A DNA stretch of 43,879 bases from Lingula anatina (Eukaryota; Brachiopoda; Lingulata; Lingulida; Lingulidae): positions 79,603-123,481 of the forward strand of contig NW_019775493.1 in assembly GCF_001039355.2 (NCBI RefSeq), in the 5' to 3' direction. Under the pieces are notes generated by a model that was not told the origin of the DNA, searched no databases, and saw nothing but the letters and a program-made list of their open reading frames with translations. The position numbers and the translations under genes are program-made. Below, piece by piece: positions 1 to 9,554 of the stretch (positions are counted from its first letter, which is position 1; the number at the start of each line of letters is the position of its first letter).

Positions 1-617
1 CTGTACAAGCTGGCTGAAAATTTAATTTGTAATCCTGATCAATTGAAAAAATGATACCACTGTTTACATAAGTAATATAACCAAATAGGTATGAAGTATG
101 ATACAATATATATATAGTACAAGGTAACATCATAACCTTAACTGTTCCATTAATGAGTATTATAGTTAATCTTTAAATATCCATGATATCATTCTTGAGG
201 GAGACCTGATTAGATAAGCAAACAGGTTAATGATAGAGCACATGCTGTCCTAGTTTAGAACTGAAGTGGTATTATGGCATAGATCATAATAGGATCCTCT
301 TAAGGCACTAATAAAACAAAAAATGAACCAGGAAGAAAGATTAACTTTCCCTATGAATCATGTTTAATTTTTAGAGGGGAAAACCTTATCAACATAGAAA
401 GTCAAAAGACATTCAAGTGACAAATAAAAAATGATAAAGGTATATTCACTCTGTGATGTTAGTTACAGGTCCAATGGAACTACATGACAGATTTGGCAGT
501 AGTAAATTTGAAACATATTCAGTCACAAGTCCAATCAGGCTAGTAGAAATTTAAGCAGTTATTTGAGTTTCTTATAATATATAGTTATCTGTATAATTTA
601 CCCTAAAAAATACCAAC
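1..617. other. EHD intron 1 (partial), no other gene seen
   Basis: AT-rich sequence on the 3' side of the EHD first coding exon, which is read on the minus strand. The exon ends at 618 with donor GTTGGT, so this stretch should be intron. The next EHD exons lie to the left of the window. I see no coding segment or recognised repeat here. Confidence 0.7.
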
Positions 618-1532
618 CTTTGCCAAACGTGCCCGCTTTATCAGGTCATTCAACTTTCTAAGCGCTGCATTTCGAGGGAGGCTCTGCAGATCCTTAAAGA
701 GATCTTGTTCTTCTAGGTCAAACAGCTTCCTGTTGGTGTCGTACTGCAGAGGCTGGTCCCAGTATGAACCAATATACACCCTGGCCACTTCTGGAGTGTT
801 GATCACTTTTCCCAGCGACCACATCAGAGCTCCATAAACACGCATCAACTGCTGAGCATTGACATGGTCGGCCTTGTTCAGCACAATGCGGACTTTATCC
901 TCATATCCTTTTAAGTGAGATATGGCCCGCCGAAACTCATCGGAAATGTCAAGTTTGTGAGCGTCAAAAAGAAGGATGATACGGTCCACTCTCTCAGCAA
1001 ACCATTCTAAAACACCTGCAAAATCATACCCCCTGTCCACGCGCTGTTTCTCCCCTGACAAAATACCTGGGGTGTCCACTATTGAGATGCTCTCAAGTAC
1101 AGAGTTTTTGACGGTGGAACACTGAAGCCGGTTTAGGAATGCATTCCCGAATTTTGTCAGAGGTCGAAATTGCTTCTTTGGGTCGACCACTAGGGCATTG
1201 CCTGGCGTCACACCTTCGTGGGCGCCGTGCATCACAACGATAAATCGATCGGTCGTGGGTTCGGGACCAATGCGCATTCCGGGAAATTCCTGCTCAAGGA
1301 GATACTTGATGAACGTGGTTTTACCTGTAGAGTACTGCCCGACTAGAAGGATCATAGGGTTTGCTTCAAAATCTGGGTCATCAAGCTGAGGGGAGTGGAA
1401 ATCATGAAATTTGTACTGTTCTTCCAGGGGCAGAAGTTTCGTTTTGTATAACTTCTTCAACCCGTCGACCACGGTGGCGAATACCTCCGGCTCTTTCTTT
1501 CGCCGTTCGTCTTTCCCTATCCATGACCACAT
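618..1532 (-). CDS. EHD: EH-domain-containing ATPase (EHD1/3-like), first coding exon
   Basis: A dynamin-like membrane-remodelling ATPase of endocytic recycling. This exon encodes residues 1-305: the N-terminal KDERRKKEPE segment, the P-loop GQYSTGKT (65-72), the switch sequence around PTTDRF (92-97), DTPG (153-156) and NKAD (219-222), ending at RARLAK. The family is about 530 residues long, so the rest of the helical region and the C-terminal EH domain (NPF binding) must lie to the left of the window. I place the exon end at 618, where AAG is followed by GTTGGT; reading on would add only three residues before a stop and lose the conserved continuation. The start ATG fits the family N-terminus (M-x-S-W). 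It is divergent from YPEL5. Which vertebrate EHD is closest cannot be told from this part. Confidence 0.95.
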
Positions 1533-2628
1533 TTTGTTTGGAGTGTTTCTATGTGCCTATGCCCCGGTTTCAGAATTCTTGTGACTTGTCTGAGTTGTCG
1601 GCTTGACTCACCTAAGCGGAAGTTGACGCCAAAGATCAATGCGCATGTATTTTGACCCAATTTAAGTGGTCTGATATTTTGCGACACAAATTTAGTCTTT
1701 GACGAAAAAAATGCTACTTTATACGACATCATACGTTTAACCTGTCAATAATATAGCAATATTTCTTATAAACAGTCAATGTGAAATCATCTTGCAAATC
1801 CTTTTCCCGCGAGAAACACGTGCCAGATGACGTCATGAATGTTTTGGTAAGGGAGAAGTTGGATCAGCTGGAGCAGCAGACTCTACACTCGTTCAGAAAG
1901 TTGACCTCTCTATAAGTACTGGAATTAAATAGATGCTATACATTGAGCAAGTGGAACAAATAAGTCAATTTTTATAACCAGAGCTTTGTCAACCAAGGGT
2001 AGGTGCATAACCAACTGTGTACATGCTCAGTGAAAATTGTAAACAAACGACCGATGTTGAGTTGAACTATCAAGATGGCGATGACCTTTTAATTTTGTTT
2101 AGATTTGCCATTGTTTCAATAATGCAAGGGATATGACAGGGTAAGACACTGAAAAAACATAAACATAGGGCGCTTTAATGTGTACGTTAGAAATTCTGAT
2201 CAATAGAAAAATACGCTCGGTTTGTACTTGACAAAGTGTCTGGAAAAACAACATCCATGAAATCTGTCAATTATTTATGCATTCCTGTAAATTCTGTCTT
2301 ATTTATTTGTTAAAACTAGACCACTTAGGCCACACATTCTAAACCATTGGAGGCCTGTTGTTGACATTTTCATTGATAAAAAAATAATAGTGTAAACTTT
2401 CAGAACATGTTTTTTGACAGTCAGAAATGACAAATCACATGTGATTGCTCCAATTTTATAAACAATTTTGTCCAAAGTTTTATTTCTCAACTCTCACCTG
2501 TTTGCAGTGTTTGGGGTGTTTGCTTTTTGTAAGATCTCTAGAAATTTGAGTGCTGTGATGCTGCTAGTCATGTTATTACAAACTTAATTTTCACAAGCCT
2601 TGTGCTTAATTGTGCCATTCCCTTTCAG
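1533..2628. promoter_or_regulatory. Shared intergenic/5'UTR region of divergent EHD and YPEL5
   Basis: About 1.1 kb separates the EHD start codon (minus) from the YPEL5 coding exon (plus). A cluster lies near its EHD side: an E2F-like TTTCCCGC (1803-1810), a perfect E-box CACGTG (1817-1822) and a full palindromic CRE TGACGTCA (1828-1835). No TATA box is obvious, as expected for a housekeeping bidirectional promoter. The YPEL5 coding exon is preceded by a polypyrimidine tract and AG (2627-2628), so YPEL5 probably has a non-coding first exon here. GTAAGG at 1847 is one candidate donor for it, but I cannot fix it. Motifs are seen; function is inferred. Confidence 0.55.
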
Positions 2629-2636
2629 TTTTCAAA

Positions 2637-3008
2637 ATGGGGAGAATATTCCTGGATCACATAGGTGGCACACGGCTGTTCTCTTGCGCCAGCTGTGATA
2701 CCCCACTGACCAATCGTGCTGAGTTGATCTCCACAAGATTCACTGGAGCCACAGGAAGAGCTTTCTTGTTCAACAAAGTTGTTAACCTTAATTACAGTGA
2801 GGTTCAGGACAGAGTGATGCTGACAGGGCGACACATGGTCCGAGATGTTTCGTGCAAAAACTGTGATGCAAAACTTGGCTGGGTGTATGAGTTTGCCACA
2901 GAGGAAAACCAGCGTTACAAAGAAGGGAAAGTAATTCTAGAAAGAGCACTAGTCACAGAGAGTGAAGGCTTTGAAGATCAAGGGGGAAATGACAATAATA
3001 ATACGTGA
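2637..3008 (+). CDS. YPEL5: Yippee-like 5 protein
   Basis: A complete coding sequence of 123 residues in one exon. The N-terminus [11 protein letters not shown], the two CxxC zinc-binding pairs (CASC and CKNC), the [16 protein letters not shown] segment and the end of the core at [12 protein letters not shown] are close to animal YPEL5. YPEL5 has the Yippee/CULT-type zinc fold and associates with the CTLH/GID ubiquitin-ligase complex and RanBPM in vertebrates (known for the family). The start at 2637 is chosen because it gives the conserved MGRIF; the nine codons upstream belong to the intron/5'UTR across the acceptor at 2628. The tail is Asn/Gly-rich (GGNDNNNT). An AATAAA at 3429-3434 is a plausible poly(A) signal, implying a ~0.4 kb 3'UTR. 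Confidence 0.96.
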   Translation: MGRIFLDHIGGTRLFSCASCDTPLTNRAELISTRFTGATGRAFLFNKVVNLNYSEVQDRVMLTGRHMVRDVSCKNCDAKLGWVYEFATEENQRYKEGKVILERALVTESEGFEDQGGNDNNNT

Positions 3009-3910
3009 TTGTACCCTGCAGTGACAGCCGAGATGAATACAGAAATAAGACAGTGCTGTTACTTGTCTGTCTATTTACAGAACTCTGGGTAACTGGAAGA
3101 CCTTTGAACTAAACTGATTGTTTATATCAGGTAAATTCAGCTTACAAGACTCTATACCATGTGACCCAACAAACTGGAGTGGTTGAATGATGGACAAGTT
3201 AAGATCAGAGTGTGTGTTGTACCATAGCATCAGCATTTAGGTGCACTTGCTATCTTGCAGAAATAACATGTTCAATGCAGCTTTAGCAGAAAAGTGACTG
3301 GATTCTACAGCTAAATCAAGACAGTTTATATTCCAGTGATCTAAAATGCCAAAGGAATACATTTCTTGTTGTTATTGGCCATCTTTCCATTGAATTTTAC
3401 ATGGAAATGTCCTTCCTCTTTCATTGATAATAAATTACGAATAATTTTTCAATTGTGAGTAAGCTGCAATGTTCCTTAAACCAATAAGCTGAGGCATTGA
3501 TGAAAAGATTTGACACCAGACATGTAAAAAGTTTGGGAGTTTTTCAGAGTTATTAGCCCAGTCTGACTATTGGAAGTTTTATCAGTTGTTTTACAATAAT
3601 TTCCATTATCAATGGATTTCATCTATTGATCTGTAAGTAACTAGGAGACTAGAAAGCATGAGCTGCTGACTGTATGGAATGATTAATCTTCAGATCCAAA
3701 AGTGATTGGAAATGAGCAACATTGGGAAGATTCTACGTAAACAGTTATGTCAGTCATCTCACAAGGCAGACACTTTTCGAAAAACTGGAGAGGATTGATG
3801 TGGCAGTGTATAAATTTAAAATTTTGGAAACAGCAAAATGAACTTTTATTGGTAGTCTTGGAAAATGGGAATTCAGTCTTTGGGTGCATTCCCAGAGATT
3901 TAAAACGATC
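3009..3910. other. YPEL5 3'UTR and intergenic stretch
   Basis: Contains the AATAAA at 3429-3434, the likely poly(A) signal of YPEL5. Beyond it I see no gene; short open frames here have no recognisable protein features. Confidence 0.5.
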
Positions 3911-3914
3911 CAGA

Positions 3915-4093
3915 GATTTAGATTTAGATCGACCTAACTCCCTGGGGGTTCATGCTAAATTGCAGTCAGCCGAGCGCGCACCATAGTTAATTACCCCCTT
4001 ACAGCTTTTAGTAGGCTGGACAGACGCTTAAGCCGTCTAAGCTGACAGTAATCTAGTGAGACTCCCCACAAGGATAGATCGATCTAAAATCTA
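3915..4093. repeat. Candidate small inverted-repeat element (MITE-like)
   Basis: The ends carry an imperfect terminal inverted repeat: AGATTTAGATCGA on the left (about 3920-3932) and, reverse-complemented, AGATTTTAGATCGA on the right (about 4076-4092). The interior has a second short inverted pair around AGACGCTTAAGCCGTCT. The total of ~180 bp and the absence of coding suggest a MITE or other foldback repeat. No second copy was seen in the window and no target-site duplication was identified, so the family is unknown. Confidence 0.4.
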
Positions 4094-4635
4094 TGGGAAT
4101 GGGGTCTTTGATATTGATGATTGCAATTGTGGTAGACAATGGAGAAAGTGAAAACAAGTCATTTGTTAGAAAGTATATTGATGAATTGATGAGAGAAAAT
4201 TTCTAAGTCATTGTTGGCAAGAACCGTCCTGCAAATTCAATTAATGGATATTTCAATACAAAATTATAAATGGTGATTTAAATATTGTCCTTTAACACGT
4301 GTTATGATTGATTATATTAATATCATAAGAACTTCACATTATACTTCTATGCTTAAGCAGTAAAACAGATATAGAATATTTAAAAGAATTAATGTCTTCT
4401 TTCATTCGAAGTGAGAGCATGTACCTCTCTTACTTATTGGTTAATTTATCAGTGTGTTGGAAGAAACGTCTTACGTTCTACTGGACTTATATGTTTCTAA
4501 GGATTGTGTTCAGAAGTTTGTATTTAAAGCAAATATTCAAAATTGCATGTAAATTGTGTTTTAATCAGAAATTTAAAAGAGCTTTCGTTTTTCGTTATGC
4601 GATGCAAAGGAACATCCCTGCTTGGGAAAATACAC
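4094..4635. other. Intergenic, nothing recognised
   Basis: AT-rich. The longest open frames (for example one near 4392-4655) show no conserved domain and run into repeat sequence. No RNA gene recognised. Confidence 0.5.
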
Positions 4636-5831
4636 GGGGTAATCCCCTTCAGTAATATAAATAAACGGAAAAGACGCAAAATGTTACCGATAAAAGAGAT
4701 TTTCAGGAATGCATAGGTCACAATTACCAAGTTTTGAAAAAAAAAGAGAGGAGGAGGCGCTTTATCATTATCCATAATGTTTTGCTGTTAGAAATGAGCT
4801 CTTCGGGATTTTTCTTGCTAACATTTCATTTACACATCTGTCGCAACTACAGCAGTTGCGTTAGGGAGCACACTAGTTCTACTGATTGCCACCGACTTGG
4901 GGTCACCTTTCATCATCCCGAGTTTTGGGTGAAAAGGTGCATTTTCACGGGAGAAGCAGCCACTGGGTGCTGACAATGAAAACTCTCGGAATTCTGGAAC
5001 CATAAAAGCTAGAGACCTTATTTCATAAAAGCCATCTTTTATTATCAAAAATAAAAAAATACTTTTTTACCTGACAAATTATGGTGTCCCTTAGACATAG
5101 TCATATTTGTTCAAGATTAAGAAATTGGTAACACCACTTTATTCTAAGGCAGGTCAAGGCATCCAATTGCACGTTTCAGTTAATAAGAATGAAATTAATT
5201 AATAAGGCATATAAAGAAAAAAANGGGGTAATCCCCTTCAGTAATATAAATAAACGGAAAAGACGCAAAATGTTACCGATAAAAGAGATTTTCAGGAATG
5301 CATAGGTCACAATTACCAAGTTTTGAAAAAAAAAAAGAGAGGAGGAGGCGCTTTATCATTATCCATAATGTTTTGCTGTTAGAAATGAGCTCTTCGGGAT
5401 TTTTCTTGCTAACATTTCATTTACACATCAGTTGCGATCGATCATCTGTCGCAACTACAGCAGTTGCGTTAGGGAGCACACTAGTTCTACTGATTGCCAC
5501 CGACTTGGGGTCACCTTTCATCATCCCGAGTTTTGGGTGAAAAGGTGCATTTTCACGGGAGAAGCAGCCACTGGGTGCTGACAATGAAAACTCTCGGAAT
5601 TCTGGAACCATAAAAGCTAGAGACCTTATTTCTTAAAAGCCATCTTTTATTATCAAAAATAAAAAAATACTTTTTTACCTGACAAATTATGGTGTCCCTT
5701 AGACATAGTCATATTTGTTCAAGATTTAGAAATTGGTAACACCACTTTATTCTAAGGCAGGTCAAGGCATCCAATTGCACGTTTCAGTTAATAAGAATGA
5801 AATAAATTAATAAGGCATATAAAGAAAAAAA
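4636..5831. repeat. ~0.6 kb segment present twice in direct order, joined by one N
   Basis: 4636-5223 and 5225-5831 are near-identical, both starting GGGGTAATCCCCTTCAG and ending in ATATAAAGAAAAAAA. The single N at 5224 lies exactly at the junction. The second copy has about 20 extra bases near 5430 (a CGATCGATC stretch) and a longer A-run. The 3' part of the unit belongs to the cofilin 3' flank and is also present in inverted form at about 25.05-25.37 kb, where it occurs only once. This pattern fits two overlapping haplotype contigs joined end to end rather than a true tandem repeat. Confidence 0.8.
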
Positions 5832-5957
5832 CTGCACATCGTCTCTACTGATTTAAATCTATCCAGGTAAGTGACAAAATCATTATCCTTCGTTTCATTA
5901 TGAAACCGATATTTGTTCTTCTTTCTTCCAAAAGGTTGTCTTCATATCAGTCTGTCT

Positions 5958-8423
5958 TTAGGTAGCACGTGATGACTTCAAACACTTGGCTTTTACTGTA
6001 GATTCGGCCACATCATCCATTGAGTTGGCTTGAATGCTCTTGTCAATCCCTTGCAACTTTGCAAGGAAATCTTTGACGCTGGCTGCATACAACATCTTCT
6101 GTTTAATTATAGCATTCTCAGGACTCCTACAAAATAAAACAATGGACTTGAGTAACATAATCTTCCCCAATATCCAAAAAGGAAGTTTACTATTAATTAA
6201 CAAATGCATACACGTTTAAGTGTTTAAGTTTAAGTGTCAGAAACCAACATTTCTCCTTAGCTGATATTATTCATTTCTCTGATCAGTATGAACAAAGATC
6301 TCCCCCTGCACCATTAAACACTTCTTGTCAAACAAGTAAAAAAATTGGCTCAATAAAGGCATGGGCTTGAATTAAAAAAAAAAAGGTATACAAATGTAAA
6401 AAAATTAATAAAAAGAGTTAAGTACACCATAAGAGTTCATAAATATGAAAACTTCAAAATTATTGAGATATAATTTATCATTTAACTAGTACAGTCACAG
6501 AACTGCATAGCTCATTGTAGGAGAACAGTGATGCAGGATGAGATTTAGCAACAAGAGGATAAATAAAAATTAATTATTGTAATTTATTTTAACAAGCAAA
6601 CAATGACACATTTAATGCACCTTATCAATTAAGCTATTAATTTGAATATTGACTAGAATACATAATGTAAATAAAAAAAGTTGACTACGTATTAGACGGG
6701 GTATATATATTTTTAGCAGAAGAAGCACAGATTAATTGAAGTTCATTAAGATTTATTTTTCTCGTAAATGTATTATGGTATTATTACTCACCAGCTGAAA
6801 AAAATAATAGAGCTCTTCCACGTTGAATTTTCCTGTGTGTACCCATAGTCAAAAAGAGCGTAACAGCACTCTCTTTTTTCTTCTGTATCTCTTAGGTAAT
6901 CAAGGAATTCTTGATAGGCCTTATCTGCAATACAATTTAAACATATGAATGTGGGAATCCAATGAACAATTAAGTTATGTTATTTTTTTATTGGTTTAAT
7001 CAAAAACATATGATCGGAATTAAATATCCAAGTTTTATCATTGTCAGAGACTACGAGTAAATACACTGTACAAGATGCACTACACTCAGCAGCGTATTTA
7101 GGGGGGTGTCGGAGATCCTGACCCCCTCTTCGATTTCTGAAAAAAACTCACACCAATGGCCCCCTCTTGAAATTAGATATTGACTAGCTGAATCATAGTT
7201 CTAAACCGTACCAAATGGCACCGTTCGCCCCCTAAATACCAATAACTTTTTGGGCCCTGAACCCCACGTCAAGGGGGGGGGGGGGGGGGGGGGNNNNNNN
7301 NNNNNNNNNNNNNNNNNNNNNNNNNNNNNNNNNNNNNNNNNNNNNNNNNNNNNNNNNNNNNNNNNNNNNNNNNNNNNNNNNNNNNNNNNNNNNNNNNNNN
7401 NNNNNNNNNNNNNNNNNNNNNNNNNNNNNNNNNNNNNNNNNNNNNNNNNNNNNNNNNNNNNNNNNNNNNNNNNNNNNNNNNNNNNNNNNNNNNNNNNNNN
7501 NNNNNNNNNNNNNNNNNNNNNNNNNNNNNNNNNNNNNNNNNNNNNNNNNNNNNNNNNNNNNNNNNNNNNNNNNNNNNNNNNNNNNNNNNNNNNNNNNNNN
7601 NNNNNNNNNNNNNNNNNNNNNNNNNNNNNNNNNNNNNNNNNNNNNNNNNNNNNNNNNNNNNNNNNNNNNNNNNNNNNNNNNNNNNNNNNNNNNNNNNNNN
7701 NNNNNNNNNNNNNNNNNNNNNNNNNNNNNNNNNNNNNNNNNNNNNNNNNNNNNNNNNGGGGGGGGGGGGGGGGCGGCTTCGCATCCGCGGATCCCCCTTC
7801 AACTCCTGCATCCACCCCTGTACACTGTTTGCACAAATGAATGTCCACGCTATGTTACCCATATCAGTACTTATCTTTCCCAATACATATACTTCAAAAG
7901 CAGTAAAGGGGTACTTATTTGTAATATGTTAAAAAGCTACTTAGTAGTTTCAACAAACCTTGTTCTTCCTGATCTTGTTGGCCAGAACTGCAGCTAGTAC
8001 GATCTACACCTATCGCTGAGAGGGCCTTGCCATTATGGTCTACGATTTTAAAGATGACATAGGCATATTTCTTATTCATTTTGATGTCATTGTAGGCTGT
8101 CAGGCATTCCTCTAGTACTTGAACTCCAGAAGACTGAAAAATTCAAGGCATGGTTGAAGAATCAAACAGTCCACAAACTAATAAAAACTTTGAGACCACG
8201 AGGACGGTAGTAAGAAGAAAGCTTCACAATAATGATTTACAATGTATCTGACCACAACTATCCTTCATGGGCGATAAGAAGCCCAATAACCGCTCCCTGA
8301 AGGTTTGGAAAGATTTGTTTATTAACACAAAATATAGCTCATTGCCACATAAGTATATTTTAAAACAATAAACGTTTACTTTACATGACTTTAACTTAAC
8401 ATGAAAAGTTAATACCTTACCAT
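5958..8423 (-). CDS. ADF/cofilin, copy A (intact)
   Basis: An actin-depolymerising factor/cofilin that binds and severs F-actin. Four exons on the minus strand: 8421-8423 (the ATG only), 7959-8133, 6792-6924 and 5958-6126. These join in phase to a 159-residue protein. A first exon coding only Met is typical of ADF/cofilin genes. The N-terminus M-S-S-G-V keeps Ser3, the regulatory phosphosite of the family. The long actin-binding helix SPENAIIKQKMLYAAS begins exon 4, with K112, K114 and M115 at the same numbers as in vertebrate cofilin. The C-terminus (CLKSSRAT) is short. All splice sites are GT-AG. Intron 2 carries a hAT-like MITE and the 464-N gap. Minus-strand AATAAA at 5746-5751 is a likely poly(A) signal, also kept in copy B. 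Orthology within the family is unresolved. Confidence 0.92.
7087..7820 (-). mobile_element. hAT-like MITE in cofilin A intron 2 (interrupted by gap)
   Basis: Termini are of the CAG-NGGYGGATNYAGG type: CAGGGGTGGATGCAGG read from 7820, and CAGCAGCGTATTTAG from 7087. A perfect 6-bp direct repeat TACACT flanks it (7081-7086 and 7821-7826). hAT elements usually leave 8 bp, so the superfamily call is tentative. The interior has a long G run and an AGAGGGCGAACGGT-like core shared with three other copies in this window. It contains the N gap. There is no coding capacity. The same insertion sits at the matching place in the right arm, so it predates the duplication. Confidence 0.75.
7294..7757. other. 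Assembly gap, 464 N
   Basis: A run of N flanked on both sides by poly-G (7273-7293 and 7758-7773). It falls inside a MITE whose homologue in the right arm has only about 20 bases of pyrimidine/purine-rich DNA at this point. The gap probably marks a homopolymer sequencing failure rather than 464 missing bases. Confidence 0.95.
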
Positions 8424-8530
8424 TTTGACAATTGCTATAAACTTGCAGACGTAGTTTAATTTACTGAACGTTTTCCCTCTCTCTATTCGCTTTTCGGTCC
8501 AATATAACTATTAGCGATGTATTTCAGGAC

Positions 8531-8723
8531 TATTTATACGCTTTCGCAAATACAAGTCTCTTTAAAGAGGAAATTTGTCACAGGTAAGCTCAAAAATACC
8601 CCTGTATGAATCAACCAGCGTGTAACGTTACGAATCAATAATAATTCGGCACCTTTTTTGGTAATCAAATCGGTTATCAAATGCCGTGTTTGGGACTACT
8701 GCGTTTTCATTATCCATATTTGG
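8531..8723 (-). promoter_or_regulatory. Cofilin A promoter: TATA box and two CArG boxes
   Basis: Read on the minus strand: TATAAATA at 8531-8538, 108 bases before the ATG; CCAAAAAAGG at 8652-8661; and CCAAATATGG at 8714-8723. Both latter sites match the SRF consensus CC(A/T)6GG exactly. The same three sites at the same spacings occur upstream of copy B. Actin-cytoskeleton genes are classic SRF/MRTF targets (known), so SRF control is a reasonable inference. Confidence 0.65.
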
Positions 8724-9285
8724 TATAGAGACTGCATGATTGATTTTATGTCATCAAACTACCCAAGATTTGAAGTGTTTGAAAAGCTTACCCAGAATTA
8801 CACCAAGATGTTTACACACTATTTTCACTTGTAAAGCACTTGCTATAAATAACTGCCGTGTATCCCGCCACAGCGAGCAGTGACTAATGTATCGATCAGC
8901 TTTCAAAATAAGTAGAATATTCAGCACCCTTTTATAGACAGATACTGTGTCTGTGCATTTATTCAGTAACTACATTATTTTTTACTAATTATTTCATCAG
9001 GCCTGTTTCATTGTCTATATTTGGTTAAGTAATCAAACGGTGCAATATATGAAGTAGCGTCAGCAAAATGACCGACCCGACCTGACTTGGCATTTGTTTG
9101 TAGAGGTCAACTTCCTGATAAGGAAAAGTAGGTCAACATGTGCAGGTCGAATACAAATATGGCAATGCTATAGACAACCAAACCCAATATAGAGGTGCCT
9201 TTCACATGCTAAAATGTCCAAAAATAAAATTGAATGAATTCAAAAGTGAATTCAATTTTTATTATTATATTATTACAGTGGCGGA

Positions 9286-9554
9286 TTTAGAGAGTGGATC
9301 AGGGGAGTCCTGACCCCCACTTCGGTTTCTGAAAAAATTCACACTAATTTTCCTCTCTCGTAACTAGAATATTGACTAACTGATTTATAGTACTAAACTG
9401 TACCAAATGCCGGTACACTGTACCGTTCGCCCTCTAAAATACCAAAAATTTTGTGGGGGCCCTTCTGAGTGACCGAACCTTCGCCAAACCAAACCTTCGC
9501 ATCTACGGACCCCCCCCCCCCCCCCCCCTTTAAATAATCCTGGATCCGCCCCTG
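9286..9554. mobile_element. hAT-like MITE at the inner edge of the left arm
   Basis: Termini are CAGTGGCGGATTTAG (from 9286) and, reverse-complemented, CAGGGGCGGATCCAGG (from 9554). The interior has a C run, the gene-less AGAGGGCGAACGGT core and CAGAAA-CGAAG-GGG. The flanking 8-mers (TATTATTA and AGCTGAAC) do not match, so there is no target-site duplication. Homology to the right arm ends exactly at its 9554 terminus. Confidence 0.75.

Larger units (their letters stand above)
5505..9554 (-). repeat. Left arm of large inverted duplication (cofilin arm)
   Basis: Reverse-complement homology to 22033-25372 runs through the 3' flank, all four cofilin exons, introns, promoter and two hAT-like MITEs. 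The inner edge (toward the M13 gene) is abrupt and coincides with the end of the MITE at 9554. The outer edge is near 5505, where a shared GATGATGA-AGGTG-CCCCAAGTC stretch stops. The two arms differ by many point changes and small indels in non-coding DNA, but little in coding sequence. Confidence 0.9.

Noticed and set aside
1361-1732. Plus- and minus-strand short frames overlapping the EHD start
   Set aside because: Shadows of the EHD exon or UTR with no conserved features.
2625-2834. Minus-strand frame opposite YPEL5
   Set aside because: Antisense shadow of a strongly conserved coding exon.
7201-7883. Long frames on both strands across 7.2-7.9 kb
   Set aside because: They are open only because they cross the run of N, and are flanked by poly-G translated as Gly or Pro.
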